Assembly (NCBI GenBank): GCA_037953625.1
Contig: CM075651.1
Coordinates: 131,778,501 to 131,842,500 of the forward strand
Origin: Crotalaria pallida
Lineage: Eukaryota > Streptophyta > Magnoliopsida > Fabales > Fabaceae
Direction of reading: 5' to 3'
Length of the DNA: 64,000 nucleotides
The notes beneath the pieces are model-generated. The model saw only the letters and a program-made list of their open reading frames with translations, did not search any database and was not told where the DNA came from. How positions within the stretch are numbered: the stretch's first letter is position 1; each line of letters begins with the position of its first letter. This document shows, piece after piece, positions 23,732 to 35,889 of the stretch. The position numbers and the translations under genes are program-made.

Positions 23732-26557
23732 TTATGAACTGAACAAGTTCCAGTGATGATCTGAAGAAGGCAAATTTTCCTTTATCTTATCAAGCCGTTT
23801 AAGGATCTCTATGAAGGAAGGTCTTTGATTCATGTCAGCGGCCCAACACTGCTCTGTTAACCTAAGGAACAAGCAAAGTCAAAGTCCATAAGACTACTCA
23901 TTCGAGTACAAAAAGTATTAAATTAAAATGTAATTTCTACCAGCCTGATTTGCAAAGCATCCAGAATCTATTACCAAGTGATCTAAAGATGATATGTGTC
24001 ATATTTATGCTTGTCATACGATTAATCGAATTTGTATAATCCAAGTAGTAAGAGAAAGCATAGTTTTACAATATTATTCCATGTATGATGAAGAATCAGG
24101 GTAAGACATAACCATCACTTTTGTGTTCTTAATCTAATTCATAATGAATAAGAAAACACAGTGACTTAAGCATATTGTTCAGACTCTGAGATTACAGATG
24201 CTGGATTGGTGTAGAATATAGGAAGAGTGAATGCATAAGCTTCTACATTAAAGCTCAAAAATTATTTGCATCTCTGATAAAAACATAGGACATCACACAG
24301 GTAGAGGACACAAAATATGAAAAGGGAAATTGGATGAACGAAACAATTCAAGATGACTTACTCTCGCAATTCAGGAATATAACCCTTTGCTCGAAAAGTA
24401 GGCCTGTGTCCTTCTGCCACATATTTGGCTCCCTCATATGCTTCATAATTTGAAAAAGGTGGTTCACCTTCAAGCATCTGTGCCAGATAAGGATGTCATA
24501 AACTAGAACTTGCTTCAAATTTTATCTCATAAAACTCAAAATATTAAGCAAGCATAATTACCTCATACAGGATCATTGCAAATGAGAATACATCAACCTT
24601 CTTATCATATCTCCGGTGTTTGAAAACTTCAGGAGCCATATAGCGGTCTTTTTTTTCCCCCACAATACAAGGAAATATCAATTTTTATTCATACATATGA
24701 CTTTTATTATTAATTGGTTAAAATGCCCACACTCCTAAACTTTACCTCATTTTGAAATAGCTACAATGAAAATATGAAATGAACTCAATTTCAGATTAAA
24801 GGTCCTTACACTTTCTGAATTGTTCTATATAATTTCTTCTTTTTGAACAAAAACCATTGCAATTTCTTTTTGAATTGCTCTATATTTTCCATTTTATGGA
24901 AATAGAAAATAAACAAAAAAGAATAAAAAAGTTAATGATATGGAGAAATTATATATATCATGTGCAGTAGTTAACACATGCAAGTCACGTGATGGCTGAT
25001 TTGTGAGTTTCGGAAAATTTAAGAACCTCTAATGGTCTCGCTGACATTTTCAAAGTGGTTATGTAAAAATGAGGTAAAATTCAGGGTGTTTCTATGCATT
25101 TTCCCTTAATTGTCTTAAAATAACTTCCAAGAATACTCACAGCTTCCAGTTTCGCCAGTCATCTTGTATACATCATGAGAACTCTGGACCTTAATAAGCT
25201 TACTGAGTCCAAAGTCTCCAACTTTTAAATGGTCAGCACTAGAATTAACCAAAAGAACATTCCTGAAATTTTAAGAGGGGGAAGGGACCATCAGTAAAGC
25301 ATAGACATAAAATTTCAGCTATGTGATCTAGAAGACATTAACAAGTTGCATTCAAGGTGAAAACAAAGCTTAATTCAATTTGTAAGAAGTGATTCATCAA
25401 GAAATATAGTATGATAACAAATTCATATATACGATAGAAAAACCACCTTACCTAGGCTTCAGGTCTCGATGAATTATAACATTTGGTTCATTGTGAAGAT
25501 AGGCCATCCCTCTACCAACAATTACCACAAAATGTTGATTAGCATAAAGGTTAGATTCAATGAAGCTGCAAATGTTAATAGATTTCCTAATATTACTTTC
25601 TCAACGTTGATAAAATACTAGATGCTCTGACTTTGGCTTAGTTATACTGCTGGCCACATTGGTGGGGACATCTTCTTGTACCTTTCCCTTAGCCAGCTCC
25701 TCAAAAAGACAAATCAGTTTCCTTAACTGAGAAATAACAAGGACTCCAATCCCTTTTAAGTCAGTTTGTGGAGTTTCTAGCTATTCTTTTTTTTGGTTAG
25801 TTTTGTAGCAGAGAGGGAAATTACATCTATGAGGATTATAACATGTTGTCCAAAACAGAAAAAAAAAATGTCACAGTACATGGAAAATAGAAGCAAAACT
25901 GCCCAATCTTGATGCATATCTGAAATCGCATGTCCCTTAAAATAGGCATAACACCAAACAGAAAAGGCCATAAACACATTCCATTACAAAGAAAGTTGAG
26001 GAGCAGAGAGACACCCATATAGCTGCAAGAATTTTACGAGGACATAGGTATGGGTTGTTCACAATCTCCTGTAGTTATTATGTTGGAAATTACGATTGTA
26101 AGACACTATTTTTTATTCTGATGTTTGCTTTATGTGCTCTTTGGCTTCATATACAAATGATCATCTTTCCTTAGATCTTAACTTTTAAAGTTGCTCATCA
26201 GCTTTGGAAATAGCTTTCAAAATTTTTTGAGAAATAGGTTGGCCCAACCTCTTTGGAACATCTTTCATCCATCCATCAACAGCATTGAAAGACAAAAAAG
26301 TGTAAGGTCCCTTACAAGAAGGGTGCTTTCCTTGCAAAGCTGTGGTGCTACTGCTTATGGCTTGAACATAATTCCAAAGTTTTGCAACAGTCATATCTTT
26401 CCTCGCATCTTTTGCAGGATGGGATATGATAGTTTATCGGCTTCTCAGTAACTGTTCCATGACACAGGAAACATTTACAGAGAGATTGAAGAGCCCTTTT
26501 ATGCTAATGCATCTTTCGTCTGTTGTTTTCTGGAAATTCTCCTTTTACAAAATTATT

Positions 26558-26605
<48 letters not shown>

Positions 26606-29600
26606 AAAAAAGAAGGGGAAATTCAGGTATGACACAATACCTGGCAATATCCAAGGCAAAGTTGATAGCTGTTGAAGGATTAAGTGCACCTCTTTCCTTG
26701 AGGCACTTATGAAGATCACCCTATAAATGGCATGGAAATAGCAATGTTGTAAAGTATAATCTTAAAGCAAAAGAATGCATAAGTTCACCATATCAGAACT
26801 GAGGTGTAGAGTGCTAAACTGGAAGGAATAGTCGGAAGCATTTAAATGCATCAACATACCCCTCTTAGATACTCCGTAATTAACATAAGGGGCTTCCTGT
26901 CAGTAACAGCTCCAAGAAACTGAACAACATTAGGGTGTCGAAGCTTCACTAGCAAATTAACCTCATGCCTGAAATCCTGGCTGTATTCGAAATTAACCCC
27001 AAAACAAATAGAAGAGAGAGGATAAGTGCCAAGACATGATAATAACAGAAAACCAGAGACTGAAAATATGGTTTTATTTCTTAAAATTCAAGGTTTATGA
27101 CATGTTGTCTGTCTCCCCTCTTAATTTTGATTGTTCAATGATATACAGAAATAATTACACTTGCTATAGAACAAATCAGTTCCCCTAAAGAGGAAGTAAA
27201 ATATCATCATCCAAAGGAAGGGGCAGTTAAAGAAAATGATTTTAATGAACAATTCTTTTTTAAGGGGGTCCAAGAGGAGTGGCCCCTGCAAATACCCCCA
27301 AGCAAGACTCGAAGAAGGACAGATAAAAGTAAGTCATTAATTTCAACTTTTAACAGAGATTCATTAACTACATGCAGTCAGAACGAGTTTACAATTTTAC
27401 ATCACGCATCCTCAGAAACTAGCAAAAACCAAATTGAGACAAATGCCTGAATTTAAATAAAGAATCTTACATCACCAATCTATCATCTGAAAGAGATGGA
27501 AGAATGCGTTTGACAGCAACAGGTGTTCCACGCCAATGGACTTTTAAAATCTCGCCAAAAGATCCCTTAGGACACATGCATTTTCAATAAGACCAAATCT
27601 CATGCAAATTTAGTTCATCAATAATGTAAATGCAAAGTATTAGTGAAGTATAAGCAGGAAAGCAAATGCACAAAAGTAGTAGCAAGAAACACTGCAATTA
27701 CAGAAAGCAAATTAAGCTAGTGCAGATAAATGTCTGCTTTCTTTTTTATTAATCAATCATAACACTAATCTTTAACACAGATAACCTGTCTTTGATGATC
27801 ACCAAACAATAAAAAATTACGAAGATAGACTGTTATTAAACGAATTCAAATTGCCAAATTTTCACTATGAAGACAAGCTGTGGGCTAGTGGCAGACTCGC
27901 ATGACAACCGATAAGAAACAATATCAAAGTAATCTATGATAAGAAACAATTCCAGAGTCATAACTCTACCACAATAAATAGTTGACTACAATACAGTGCA
28001 AGTTTTCAAATGCTTGGTGAGATCTTGATATAATACAATGCAACTGACACCAAAAGAATGTAGAAAATACCTTTCCGATACAAACTGAATTTGAGAAGTC
28101 CAGCTCAGAAGGGTCCACTTCCCAGTCACACTTGTTAGGCAATGGGGGTGGAACGGGCTTTTGTTCAGAATGGCTTCCATTTTGGCCCTGCATCATCCAA
28201 GATTGGGCAACAGTAGTAACAAATCCATCAACAATTGAAGATTCTATATGAAGCAATTTTGGGTGAACATGTATAATGATTTTAGATTACTGAAGCACCA
28301 GGATCTTAACGAAAATGATGGAAATTACTACTACGAGTGTCTTTTTACATAATGGCACAAAATAAATTGCAACATTACCTACTTCAGCAAGTTTAGGGGC
28401 TTAATCATCAGGGGAAGCATACCTCTAATAAGTAAAGTAACTACATTCCACTAACAAAACAATTTATACCTGTTGTTCAGGAAGCTCTGGAAGTTTGAAA
28501 GAAAAGCAGACCTTTTCACTAATTGCAATCAATAACAATACATGCATACAAACTTAAATCAAAACCTCAGGTCAAAAGAGAAATTACTATTTTTCCCAAC
28601 TCAACTAAAATCCTGGACTCTCACTCCTTTACATGTAGACATCAGGTATTCCTGAAGAGGAAGATGATAGGGAAAATAATGAAAGTAACTAGTCATGAAG
28701 TAGAAGAATACCATCCTGCCATATATCAAACGGTACCTAAAGATAGAAAGTTAAAACAATTACGTGATAAGTTAAAAGAAAAACTAACTGATAGCCACAA
28801 CGAAAAGGGTATCATGTAGAATATAACAGAAAATGCGATTTCATTTCTGAGTCACACACACTCTTTTTTTATCCAAATTAACGGTTCAAATTACCGTATG
28901 CAATAATATGTACTCAAGTTTTAAGTGCAAATGGTTTCAAATTGTTGTTGGAGTCACATTGCATTACCACAATGGAAGACAAATGCGGCCGCAAGCAATT
29001 GCAGTTATGGAGACCACCAAAACTGCACTATTGCAGCCACAATTGCGGTCCACAATTTAAAACCTAACCAAAATGAAAATTGAAGTAAAGAGCAAATTGA
29101 ATTTAATTTCGCCTTCGATTGAAGAGACAAAAAAAGCAACCCTTGTATTTTAACTCTAACTTTTTTAAATTCGGTTCTGTAGCGAATACTTAAGGGCTAT
29201 TGGCTAACCATTAATCCTGAATGCATCGATTAAACAACTAGTGAAGTAGTTAACCATCCAATACACACATGATTGATCACAAATTTTTACATCAAGTTAA
29301 AACTGAAAATGTATTGAATTCAAGTTGACCTATGATTAAAGAGAGAGAAAGAAAGAAGTTAGTGTAGTTACATAAGACAAGCCTCCATGCGATTTCAAAA
29401 GCTCAATCACTGCACTCCTTTTAGCTCCTTCTGCATCTGCCAAAGGCTTCACACAAAAAACAAAAAACAATTCATTCCAATTAACCAATCACCACAAAAC
29501 ACGTAAAAAGAAAAAAGAATTGAATTATTATTATTTATTACAGTGTTTTTCCAACGATCCTGAGCGTTGACGTCAGCACCGAATTCGATCAAGGTCTTCG

Positions 29601-29832
29601 CAACTTCGACCCAGCCATGGAGCGATGCCACGTGGAGCGGAGTGCGATTGTCGTAATCTCTGGCCTTCACTAGCGACGGATCCTCTTCTAGAAGCTTCCG
29701 CACGGCTGCGACGTCGTTTTGATGGGCGTGCCATAGGATCAGTGATGTTCGGCTCACCCGAGCTTTCTCCTTCTCTTTCTGTTTCACCGCCGTGGCTTCA
29801 CCGCCGGTGGAATCGCCGCCGGAGGAACTCAT
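23732..29832 (-). CDS. VIK: Ankyrin-repeat protein kinase, VH1-interacting kinase (VIK) orthologue, 11 exons
   Basis: Ser/Thr/Tyr-type kinase of the plant ILK/Raf-like group; in Arabidopsis VIK acts with the VH1/BRL2 receptor in vein patterning and on a tonoplast sugar transporter. Exons: 29832-29542, 29446-29372, 28187-28071, 27565-27471, 26980-26860, 26720-26641, 25511-25452, 25262-25141, 24647-24562, 24477-24362, 23861-23732. All junctions are GT-AG; the phases close to 1293 nt (430 aa; Arabidopsis VIK is about 438). Residues 1-20 are low complexity; ankyrin repeats (TPLHVASLHGWVEVAKTLIE) follow to about 120. The kinase domain starts with IGKGSFGEI at about 159. Lys180 (VAVK), HRDLKPRN (Asp276), DFG at 296-298 and APE at 325-327 are all present, so it should be active. 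Its close match to VIK is from memory, not a database search. No lesion seen. Confidence 0.95.
24716..25105. mobile_element. MITE-like inverted-repeat insertion in VIK intron 8
   Basis: The ends are imperfect inverted repeats: GGTTAAAATGCC...TTTACCTCATTTT at the left and the inverse of GGGAAAATGCAT...TTTACCTCATTTT at the right. TTAATT flanks both sides, which may be the core of a target duplication. It fills most of the 493-nt intron between exons 9 and 8. The class is uncertain (MULE-type MITE is my guess). Confidence 0.5.
26185..26440 (-). pseudogene. Unrecognised coding-like fragment inside VIK intron 6
   Basis: A 69-codon open stretch (26394-26185) on the same strand as VIK, within its largest 3'-half intron (25512-26640). 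The frame stays protein-like upstream of its ATG to about 26440 (LSYPILQKMRGK). It has ordinary amino-acid composition, including GKHPSCKGPYTFLSFNAVDG and WMKDVPKRLGQP. This differs from the surrounding low-complexity intron. It is not part of VIK and no splice borders frame it well. It may be a retrocopied or captured fragment of another gene, or a chance ORF. I do not recognise the family. Confidence 0.35.
26563..26599. repeat. AT dinucleotide microsatellite
   Basis: Pure TA run about 37 bp long in VIK intron 6, less than 45 bases from the 3' end of exon 6 (26641). Confidence 0.9.
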
Positions 29833-30036
29833 CGGCTGTGGTGAGTGAGTGAGTGACAGTGTGAATAGAGGGAGGGAGAGAGCGTTAATTCGGTTTGGAC
29901 GGTTGTGTTGTCGGTTGCTTTTTTAAAAAGGTGCTTAAAATAAAATCGGGAAATTCTACATGCAAAGGATTGTTTTTTCTTTTAGGGTAAACATGTTTTT
30001 CTTTTCTTTAAACTTAACCATTTTTTATTTTAAAAT
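29833..30036 (-). promoter_or_regulatory. VIK 5' UTR and proximal promoter region
   Basis: About 200 bases separate the VIK start codon from the fold-back MITE at 30037. A GAGTGAGTGAGTG/GAGGGAGGGAG-rich stretch on the plus strand (CT-rich on the coding strand, about 29842-29882) is typical of plant 5' UTRs. No clear TATA box was identified. Confidence 0.4.
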
Positions 30037-30542
30037 GGCTTATTTATCATTTTGGTTCCTAAAAATTCAGTGTGTTTTGGTTTTATTCCCCAAAAGTTAT
30101 TTTGATCGGGACTGATCCTTAATTTTTCAAATATTTTGGTTTTGATCCACTTCATTATTAAAAAACTGTTATCATCGGCTAGCGGAACACCATATCAGGA
30201 GTCACGTAATGTGAAGAGACACCAAATAAGTGACATATGGCGTGAATGATACAGACCTATGAACACAAAATAGTGTCATACGCAAAATGGTCTCATAAGC
30301 ATAATTTTGCGTTTATGGAACTGAATCATTCATGTCATAATACTTATTTAGCGCTATCTCACACCACATAGCTGTTGGTGTGGGTTTCCGTTAACAACAC
30401 CAACAAATATTTGATTTTTTCTAACAGATGTGATCAAAATCAAAATGTTTGAAAAATTAAGGACCAATCACGGTCAAAATAACTTTTAGGGATTAAAATC
30501 AAAACACGCTAAACCTTTAGGAACCAAAACCATAAATAAGTC
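30037..30542. mobile_element. Fold-back MULE-type MITE upstream of VIK
   Basis: The two halves are inverted repeats of each other over most of the 506 bp (outer ends GGCTTATTTAT and, inverted, GACTTATTTAT; inner shared blocks include TTCCTAAA and AAAAGTTATTTTGA). A perfect 9-bp duplication, TTTTAAAAT, flanks it (30028-30036, 30543-30551). The duplication length points to Mutator superfamily mobilisation. It has no ORF. A transcript would fold into a long imperfect hairpin. Confidence 0.85.
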
Positions 30543-30581
30543 TTTTAAAATTTATAAAAAGAAAAAAAGGTTTTTGTATTT

Positions 30582-30730
30582 TTTTTTTTGCCCACCCAAT
30601 TCTCCAGATACTACCTAAATACATTCGGATTCGGATCCCAACATTAGTTTTCTGCATCCACAAGAATCGAACTTGAGACTTTATTTAAGCGAAACTGGGT
30701 AGTTTACCATTCAACTTAACCCATGGTAGT
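30582..30730 (-). mobile_element. tRNA-derived SINE
   Basis: A perfect 13-bp duplication, GGTTTTTGTATTT, flanks the insert (30569-30581, 30731-30743). On the minus strand there is a box-A-like GGTTAAGTTGAATGG, then a box-B-like AGTTCGATTC, and a terminal A-run (T-run at 30582-30589). These are the RNA polymerase III promoter elements and tail expected of a plant SINE. Length 149 bp including the tail. Confidence 0.75.
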
Positions 30731-30743
30731 GGTTTTTGTATTT

Positions 30744-31332
30744 CAATACTTACAAATTTGGCTTTGATATATTAACACCATAATTTGAACACATAAGTAA
30801 TTTTTACGCCATATGTCCCATATAAAAATTATTCATGTCATCACTAAAAATTAAAATCAAATTTTTTGAAATATAAGAATTAAAACAAAAAAAAATTCTA
30901 AGAACTAAAGTCAAAAGTCATTAAATTTTTAGAGATAAAAATATATTTAAACACTTTTTTAAGGCATATGCATAAGGATTTCGATGTGAACAAATGCAAA
31001 TTTTCAAATCATTTTTATTTTTAAATAAACTATCCAAAAATTTTCAATATCAAATAGTTATCTAATAAATACAACAGTAATTTCTGAGTGAAAAAATAGT
31101 TTCCATTAAAATGCAAATAAAGATATTTGTGTAGAAAACTAAAAATACATCACTACTTGGAAATATAAATACTCATTAATAAGGTGTACATATATATTTT
31201 TTTTTTGGCGAACAATTTTTTAATTTGTCTTTTTAAATTTTTTTTTCATTTTCATCCTTACGCATTTTTAAATTTTGGATTTGTTGATGATATATTAATA
31301 TCACGATTTTTCATATCCACAATAGGTATTAT
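30744..31332. other. AT-rich intergenic region, MITE remnants
   Basis: No gene seen. Short motifs resemble decayed copies of the fold-back MITE family at 30037 (TTAAAATCAAATTTT, AAAGTCAAAAGTC). Boundaries cannot be set. Confidence 0.35.
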
Positions 31333-31745
31333 CTCAAAAGCGTGTGTATTCTTAAATTGATGACGTACGCGTATCGGATACATCTTGAAGACTAGTACAA
31401 GTACGATATTCTTGGGTACTTATAATCTGTATATTAAGGTATATTTTATGTGTGGATCATATCAATAATGACATATTTGCCTAAGAATATATATTTTAAT
31501 GTCATAATCAAATTTTCGTCTTTATATCTTGACTTATTTTGAATATCAACCTTTAATCTTATGATACTCATATGCTATTTTAATGTCAAAATCGTTATTT
31601 GTATCTTGTTTATATATATTTATTTATAAAATTTGAATTTATATTACCATTCATCTACCCCAATTTTTTTAAAAAAATAACGTATCTCGTACTCGGTATT
31701 GTACCCATATCCGATACCATACCTATATTGATGCAACATTGGGTA
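31333..31745. repeat. Dispersed repeat, copy 1
   Basis: About 410 bp sharing collinear blocks with 32368-32794: a start like CTTAAATT-GTGAC, a middle TTTATATATATTTATTTATAAAA, and an end rich in GTACTCGGTA/GTACCC. The ends contain short inverted GGTA/TACC motifs. The class is not recognised. Confidence 0.5.
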
Positions 31746-32367
31746 TTATGATAAATGTTATATGTGGGAGCCACTCATGTTGTTCCTAAAAAACTAAAAC
31801 TAAAATTTTAAATTATTTAAAAATAAAAAAAATAATAAAGCCTAAAACCATAAATCATTAATTTTTCAAAGGCCAAAAACATATTTAAATAATCTTTCTT
31901 TTATTTTTCCGAAAACCACTTGCATTTTTTTTTTCCTTTTATTTTTCGAAAACCACTTTCTTTATGTGCACGAAATTGTGACATAAAACATTGACGACCT
32001 TTCTAGCTCTGTTGTCAATGGCAAATACTTCTCATCTCATATTTCTCATATTTAATTAAGCTGAGTTTTTCGTATACGTCATTTCTTGAAATATTACTTG
32101 TTTGTAATATGGCATGTAGACCATATGCAACTATTATTGACCAATTCAAAAGAAGAAAAAAACTATTATTGAGAATTTTGTCAAATGTATAAAGAAATTG
32201 CTTGTTCTGATATGATGCAGATCAGAAGTGGATAAGATTTCCTAATTTCATCGGATTATTACATCCAATCAAATAGTAGTACTAGTACTATCCGAGAAAC
32301 CTTTAGCGGGGATTAATTATTTAATGTCGAATAATGAAATAAAAAGCTAAGGTAGGTGACTTATGAA

Positions 32368-32794
32368 ATATGGGTACTCTTAAATTAGTGACAGACCCGT
32401 ATTGGGTATATCTTGGATATTGGTACCGTATTCGTGGATACTTGTAACTAGTATGTTAAGATATATTTTAGATATAAATCATACAAATAATATAATTTTT
32501 GCCTTAAAATTTATATAATTATTTATATAGAATAAAGAATATATATATATATATATATATTTAATATGAAATCAAAAATATGAAATTAATCAATCTTTCG
32601 GCCTTATATCTGGACTTAATTCGAGCACCAACCTCTAATTTTACAATGTTTATACGTTATTTCAATACCAAAATCGTTTATTTGCATTTTGTTTATATAT
32701 ATTTATTTATAAAATTAGAATTTATATTGTCGTACTCGTACCCTAGTTTTTTAGAAAATATCGTACCCTGTATTCGGTACTGGAATCCGGTAGC
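32368..32794. repeat. Dispersed repeat, copy 2, broken by a hAT-like insertion
   Basis: Second copy of the repeat at 31333-31745, about 1.03 kb away in the same orientation. It is interrupted at its right end by the insertion starting at 32795. Related sequence (ACGTACGGTACCCG) continues after 35342. It includes an AT microsatellite near 32539-32560. Confidence 0.5.
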
Positions 32795-33416
32795 CAGTGA
32801 CGGATCCATAAAATTTTGACGGGGCGATACATCATAATTATCAATAAGAATTTTTTAATCTTGGCTATTTTCAAACAAGGATTAGAGATTAAAAACAACT
32901 TTTTTTATTGGAAAACTATAAATTTAATATTTAAAACATAAAAAATGATAACAAGTAAAGACATTTGTTAATGAGCTATATATAATTGGAAAGCATATGA
33001 AAATATAGTTTTTAATATTCTCGATAGAAAAAAAATAAGAACTTGCAGCGTTTGTTCTTTTTCTAGAAAGTTTAATAAGTTCCTTTTAGCAAGACTCCTA
33101 AAACATAATGAACTTTGTTTTTTAATATCTATATACTACTTTCAACTTCCCATACTCGGTCGTAAGAGTTAAGGGAAAGCAAACCCTTAAAAAATTATAT
33201 TTTAAAAAGTTATGTTAATTACTAGTGTTATTAAAAAGATACCCAACCTTTACAAAATGTATACCATATACAATAATCACAATAATATTCTATAATAAGT
33301 TAATTCAATTACTACAAGTAAATAGAAAATTAAAATACATAATAAATATATTTGTTTAAAAAGATAAATTCCCATTTCTGGAAAAAAAATCAGTTACACT
33401 AATTCAACTTTCAATG

Positions 33417-35135
33417 TGTTAACTAGAAGTTGAAATCGACAAAAGGACAAGAGTGTCGGATGCATAAGTGACGTCGACGGAAGTGTACTTAAACGAATTG
33501 TTTAAAAGTGACTTCAAAGGAAGTGAACGTGCATTCTTGACTAGGGGTCGAATTTAACAAAGTAAGAAAGTGTCGACAACATAGGTGATGTCGAAGGAGG
33601 TGTACTTAAGTCTTACGACTTAAAAGTGACTTACGTGTATCGACAAAAGGAGAAAGACGAAAGGAGAGGCTCGTGTCGAAGGAGATGGTGGCGTGAGAAA
33701 AGAGGAAGTCAGAAAAGTCATGTCAACATTGGGAACGAAAGGGCAATCACATCAGCATTTAATGCTTTCTATGACTATAAATACTCTACTTCAGAAACTT
33801 TCGAAGCCATGAGAGAACATGAAAATAGCAATGACCCGGTTTCATGAATTCTGGAAAGAAGAGAAATTATTCGAAACCCAGATGGTCTGAGATCATAAAG
33901 GACCAAACATGTGAGATTAAGGGATTCGGGAGTTGGAGACAAAATGGGAAAATCTTTACTCCGAATACCCTCTTTTTCCCCATGAATAGCGAAAGACCAA
34001 ACATGGGAGATTACATAGGGATCAACTTCTTGTGTTTCAAGTTTGTGTAAAAAGCCTGAATTGGATGCACTCTTAGTTTGATACATAAGCCTTGGTGGAA
34101 CCTAATAATCTTCCCTGGCCCAAAGTTTGTACCTTCTACTCTAGGTGGGATTTTGGGTGTCTTTCCATTTAATGAGGGAAAGGAAAAGCCTTCTAATGGT
34201 AATCTACCAAGAGAGATCGTCGACAGGTCCTTTGGCTAGTCGGTGGGTGAAACACCGTCAAATCAGAGACCATGTTACCGATAGCTATGGGGATTAATTC
34301 AATTAGAGGCCGACATCAGGTCGAAGGTCTATATCAGCAGAAGCATTATGACCTGATGTCGAAAAGGAGCTTGATGTCGACGGACATCCCAGAACCAAGA
34401 GGCAGGGGCACGACAATTCGAAAGCTGCTCTGAAAAGACAACAAAAAGACTTAGACAAGGGTCTAAGTTGCATGATTTCAGTCGAAGAAAGATGCTCGCC
34501 GAAAGGTTCCCAGTGAAGGTGTCGTTAAAAGGCTCGACAAGATATCCCTAAAGTACGACGCCACGACGTGGGCAGTTACATCGTGGGGGTTACTGAGTGG
34601 GTAGTTATTTGTAGTTATTTAGAACGTGGTTGCTGCGATTGTGCAGAACGTGCCGAATAAAGTAGGATTAACTAACTGGATTCCTTAGGCTATAAATAGG
34701 AAGTCCTTTGTTTGTGATCGGGGTTGGCACATTGGCAATCATCCTACGCATCTCACCAGAGCAGATTGACGGAGAAAACGCCTTTGTAAAAACCTCACCC
34801 TTTTTTCATTCAATGCAAACTCTTTACATTTCAATTTCTAATTCAATGCAATCCCTTTACATTCCAACTAACACTTTATTTTCCTGCAACTTTAAATTCC
34901 CGTATTTAATTTATGCGACCTTAATCGCTTTCCATTTACATTTCCCGCGCTGTGTTCTTGGCGTCGGTTTACGTTTTCGTCAATTTTAACGCTTTCACGC
35001 ATGTTTACTTTTTCAACCCAAAGAAAAAACACCAAAAATACAAGTTCCTTTACAAAATTACCACATAACACGTTATTACCCACACCCCACGCACTTTCTC
35101 AGTTCGACAAGCGTCAAACGAAAACCTCCTAAACA
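33417..35135. mobile_element. Solo LTR, 1.72 kb, inside the hAT-like element
   Basis: It starts TGTTAACTAG and ends CTCCTAAACA, with a perfect 5-bp duplication CAATG at 33412-33416 and 35136-35140. No second LTR or internal retroviral genes are present, so it is a solo LTR left by recombination. A TATA box (TATAAATA, 34691) and a second TATAAATA (33776) support promoter function on the plus strand. Short spaced repeats built on GTCGA are frequent in its first half. The lineage is probably Ty3/gypsy, but this is a guess. Confidence 0.82.
34691..34698 (+). promoter_or_regulatory. TATA box of the solo LTR
   Basis: TATAAATA preceded by GGC, in the 3' third of the LTR as expected for the U3/R border. 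Confidence 0.55.
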
Positions 35136-35567
35136 CAATGAAAACAGCTAAAAAAAATTGTGCTTGTAGCATGTCTCATCCCATGTTCTGGTAAAACTAC
35201 TCCACTAAACTATGACAACAAGTATAATAAACCTTGCACAAAAAATTTATATCCGGTATATTTCTACATATATATATTTAACAAAATAAAAAAATTTGTG
35301 GGGGCACTTGTTCCCATTAGACTCAACATAGATCCGTCCCTGCCGGCACGGACGTACGGTACCCGTATATATGCAATATAGTAGGTGAGCATTACGCATA
35401 CTTGGATTTATCATGTATCCATAACAATCTACAGGACAAACTTCCATAGCTAGCATTAAATTCTCAATGAAAATCTGAATTTTGAATGTATAGTACGTGC
35501 TGTGTTGTTACTACATTCGAAGAAGACTAGATGAATGAATTTCTTTTACAAAGTATAGTATCATCTA

Positions 35568-35889
35568 CTCCCTCGGGTCCCATATGTAACACTTTTTTTA
35601 AAAAATTCATATCCATAAAAAAAAAAGTGAATTAAGATTATTGGTAATATTGATAATGTAAACATTTAATATACTTTATCGATATAATATAATTGTTATT
35701 GAGATTGTAAAAAATGTTGATTTAATAAGAATGTTTGTGGAAAAAATAATTAAATATTATTGAAAATTTAAAAAAAAAAAAAAACTTACAAATAGGACCA
35801 AAATTTTCTCCTAAAACATTCCTAAAATAAAACCAGAGGATAATATTCTACTAATCATTATAAATATTTACAAATAAGATGGGAGGGAG
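35568..35889. mobile_element. Stowaway-type MITE
   Basis: Ends CTCCCTCGGGTCCCAT and, inverted, CTCCCTCCCAT, flanked by TA duplications (35566-35567, 35890-35891). AT-rich, 322 bp, no ORF. The TA target and CTCCCTC ends identify the Tc1/mariner-related Stowaway group. Confidence 0.8.

Larger units (their letters stand above)
32795..35342. mobile_element. hAT-like non-autonomous element (holds a solo LTR)
   Basis: The ends are inverted: CAGTGACGGATC on the left and the inverse of CAGGGACGGATC on the right, a typical hAT terminus. The 8-bp flanks, CCGGTAGC and CCGGCACG, agree at only five positions, so the target duplication is decayed or coincidental. Removing the solo LTR leaves about 830 bp without a transposase ORF. 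Confidence 0.65.

Noticed and set aside
28523..28819. 98-codon plus-strand ORF between VIK exons 2 and 3
   Set aside because: Intronic, antisense to VIK, no recognisable motif or gene signals; consistent with chance.
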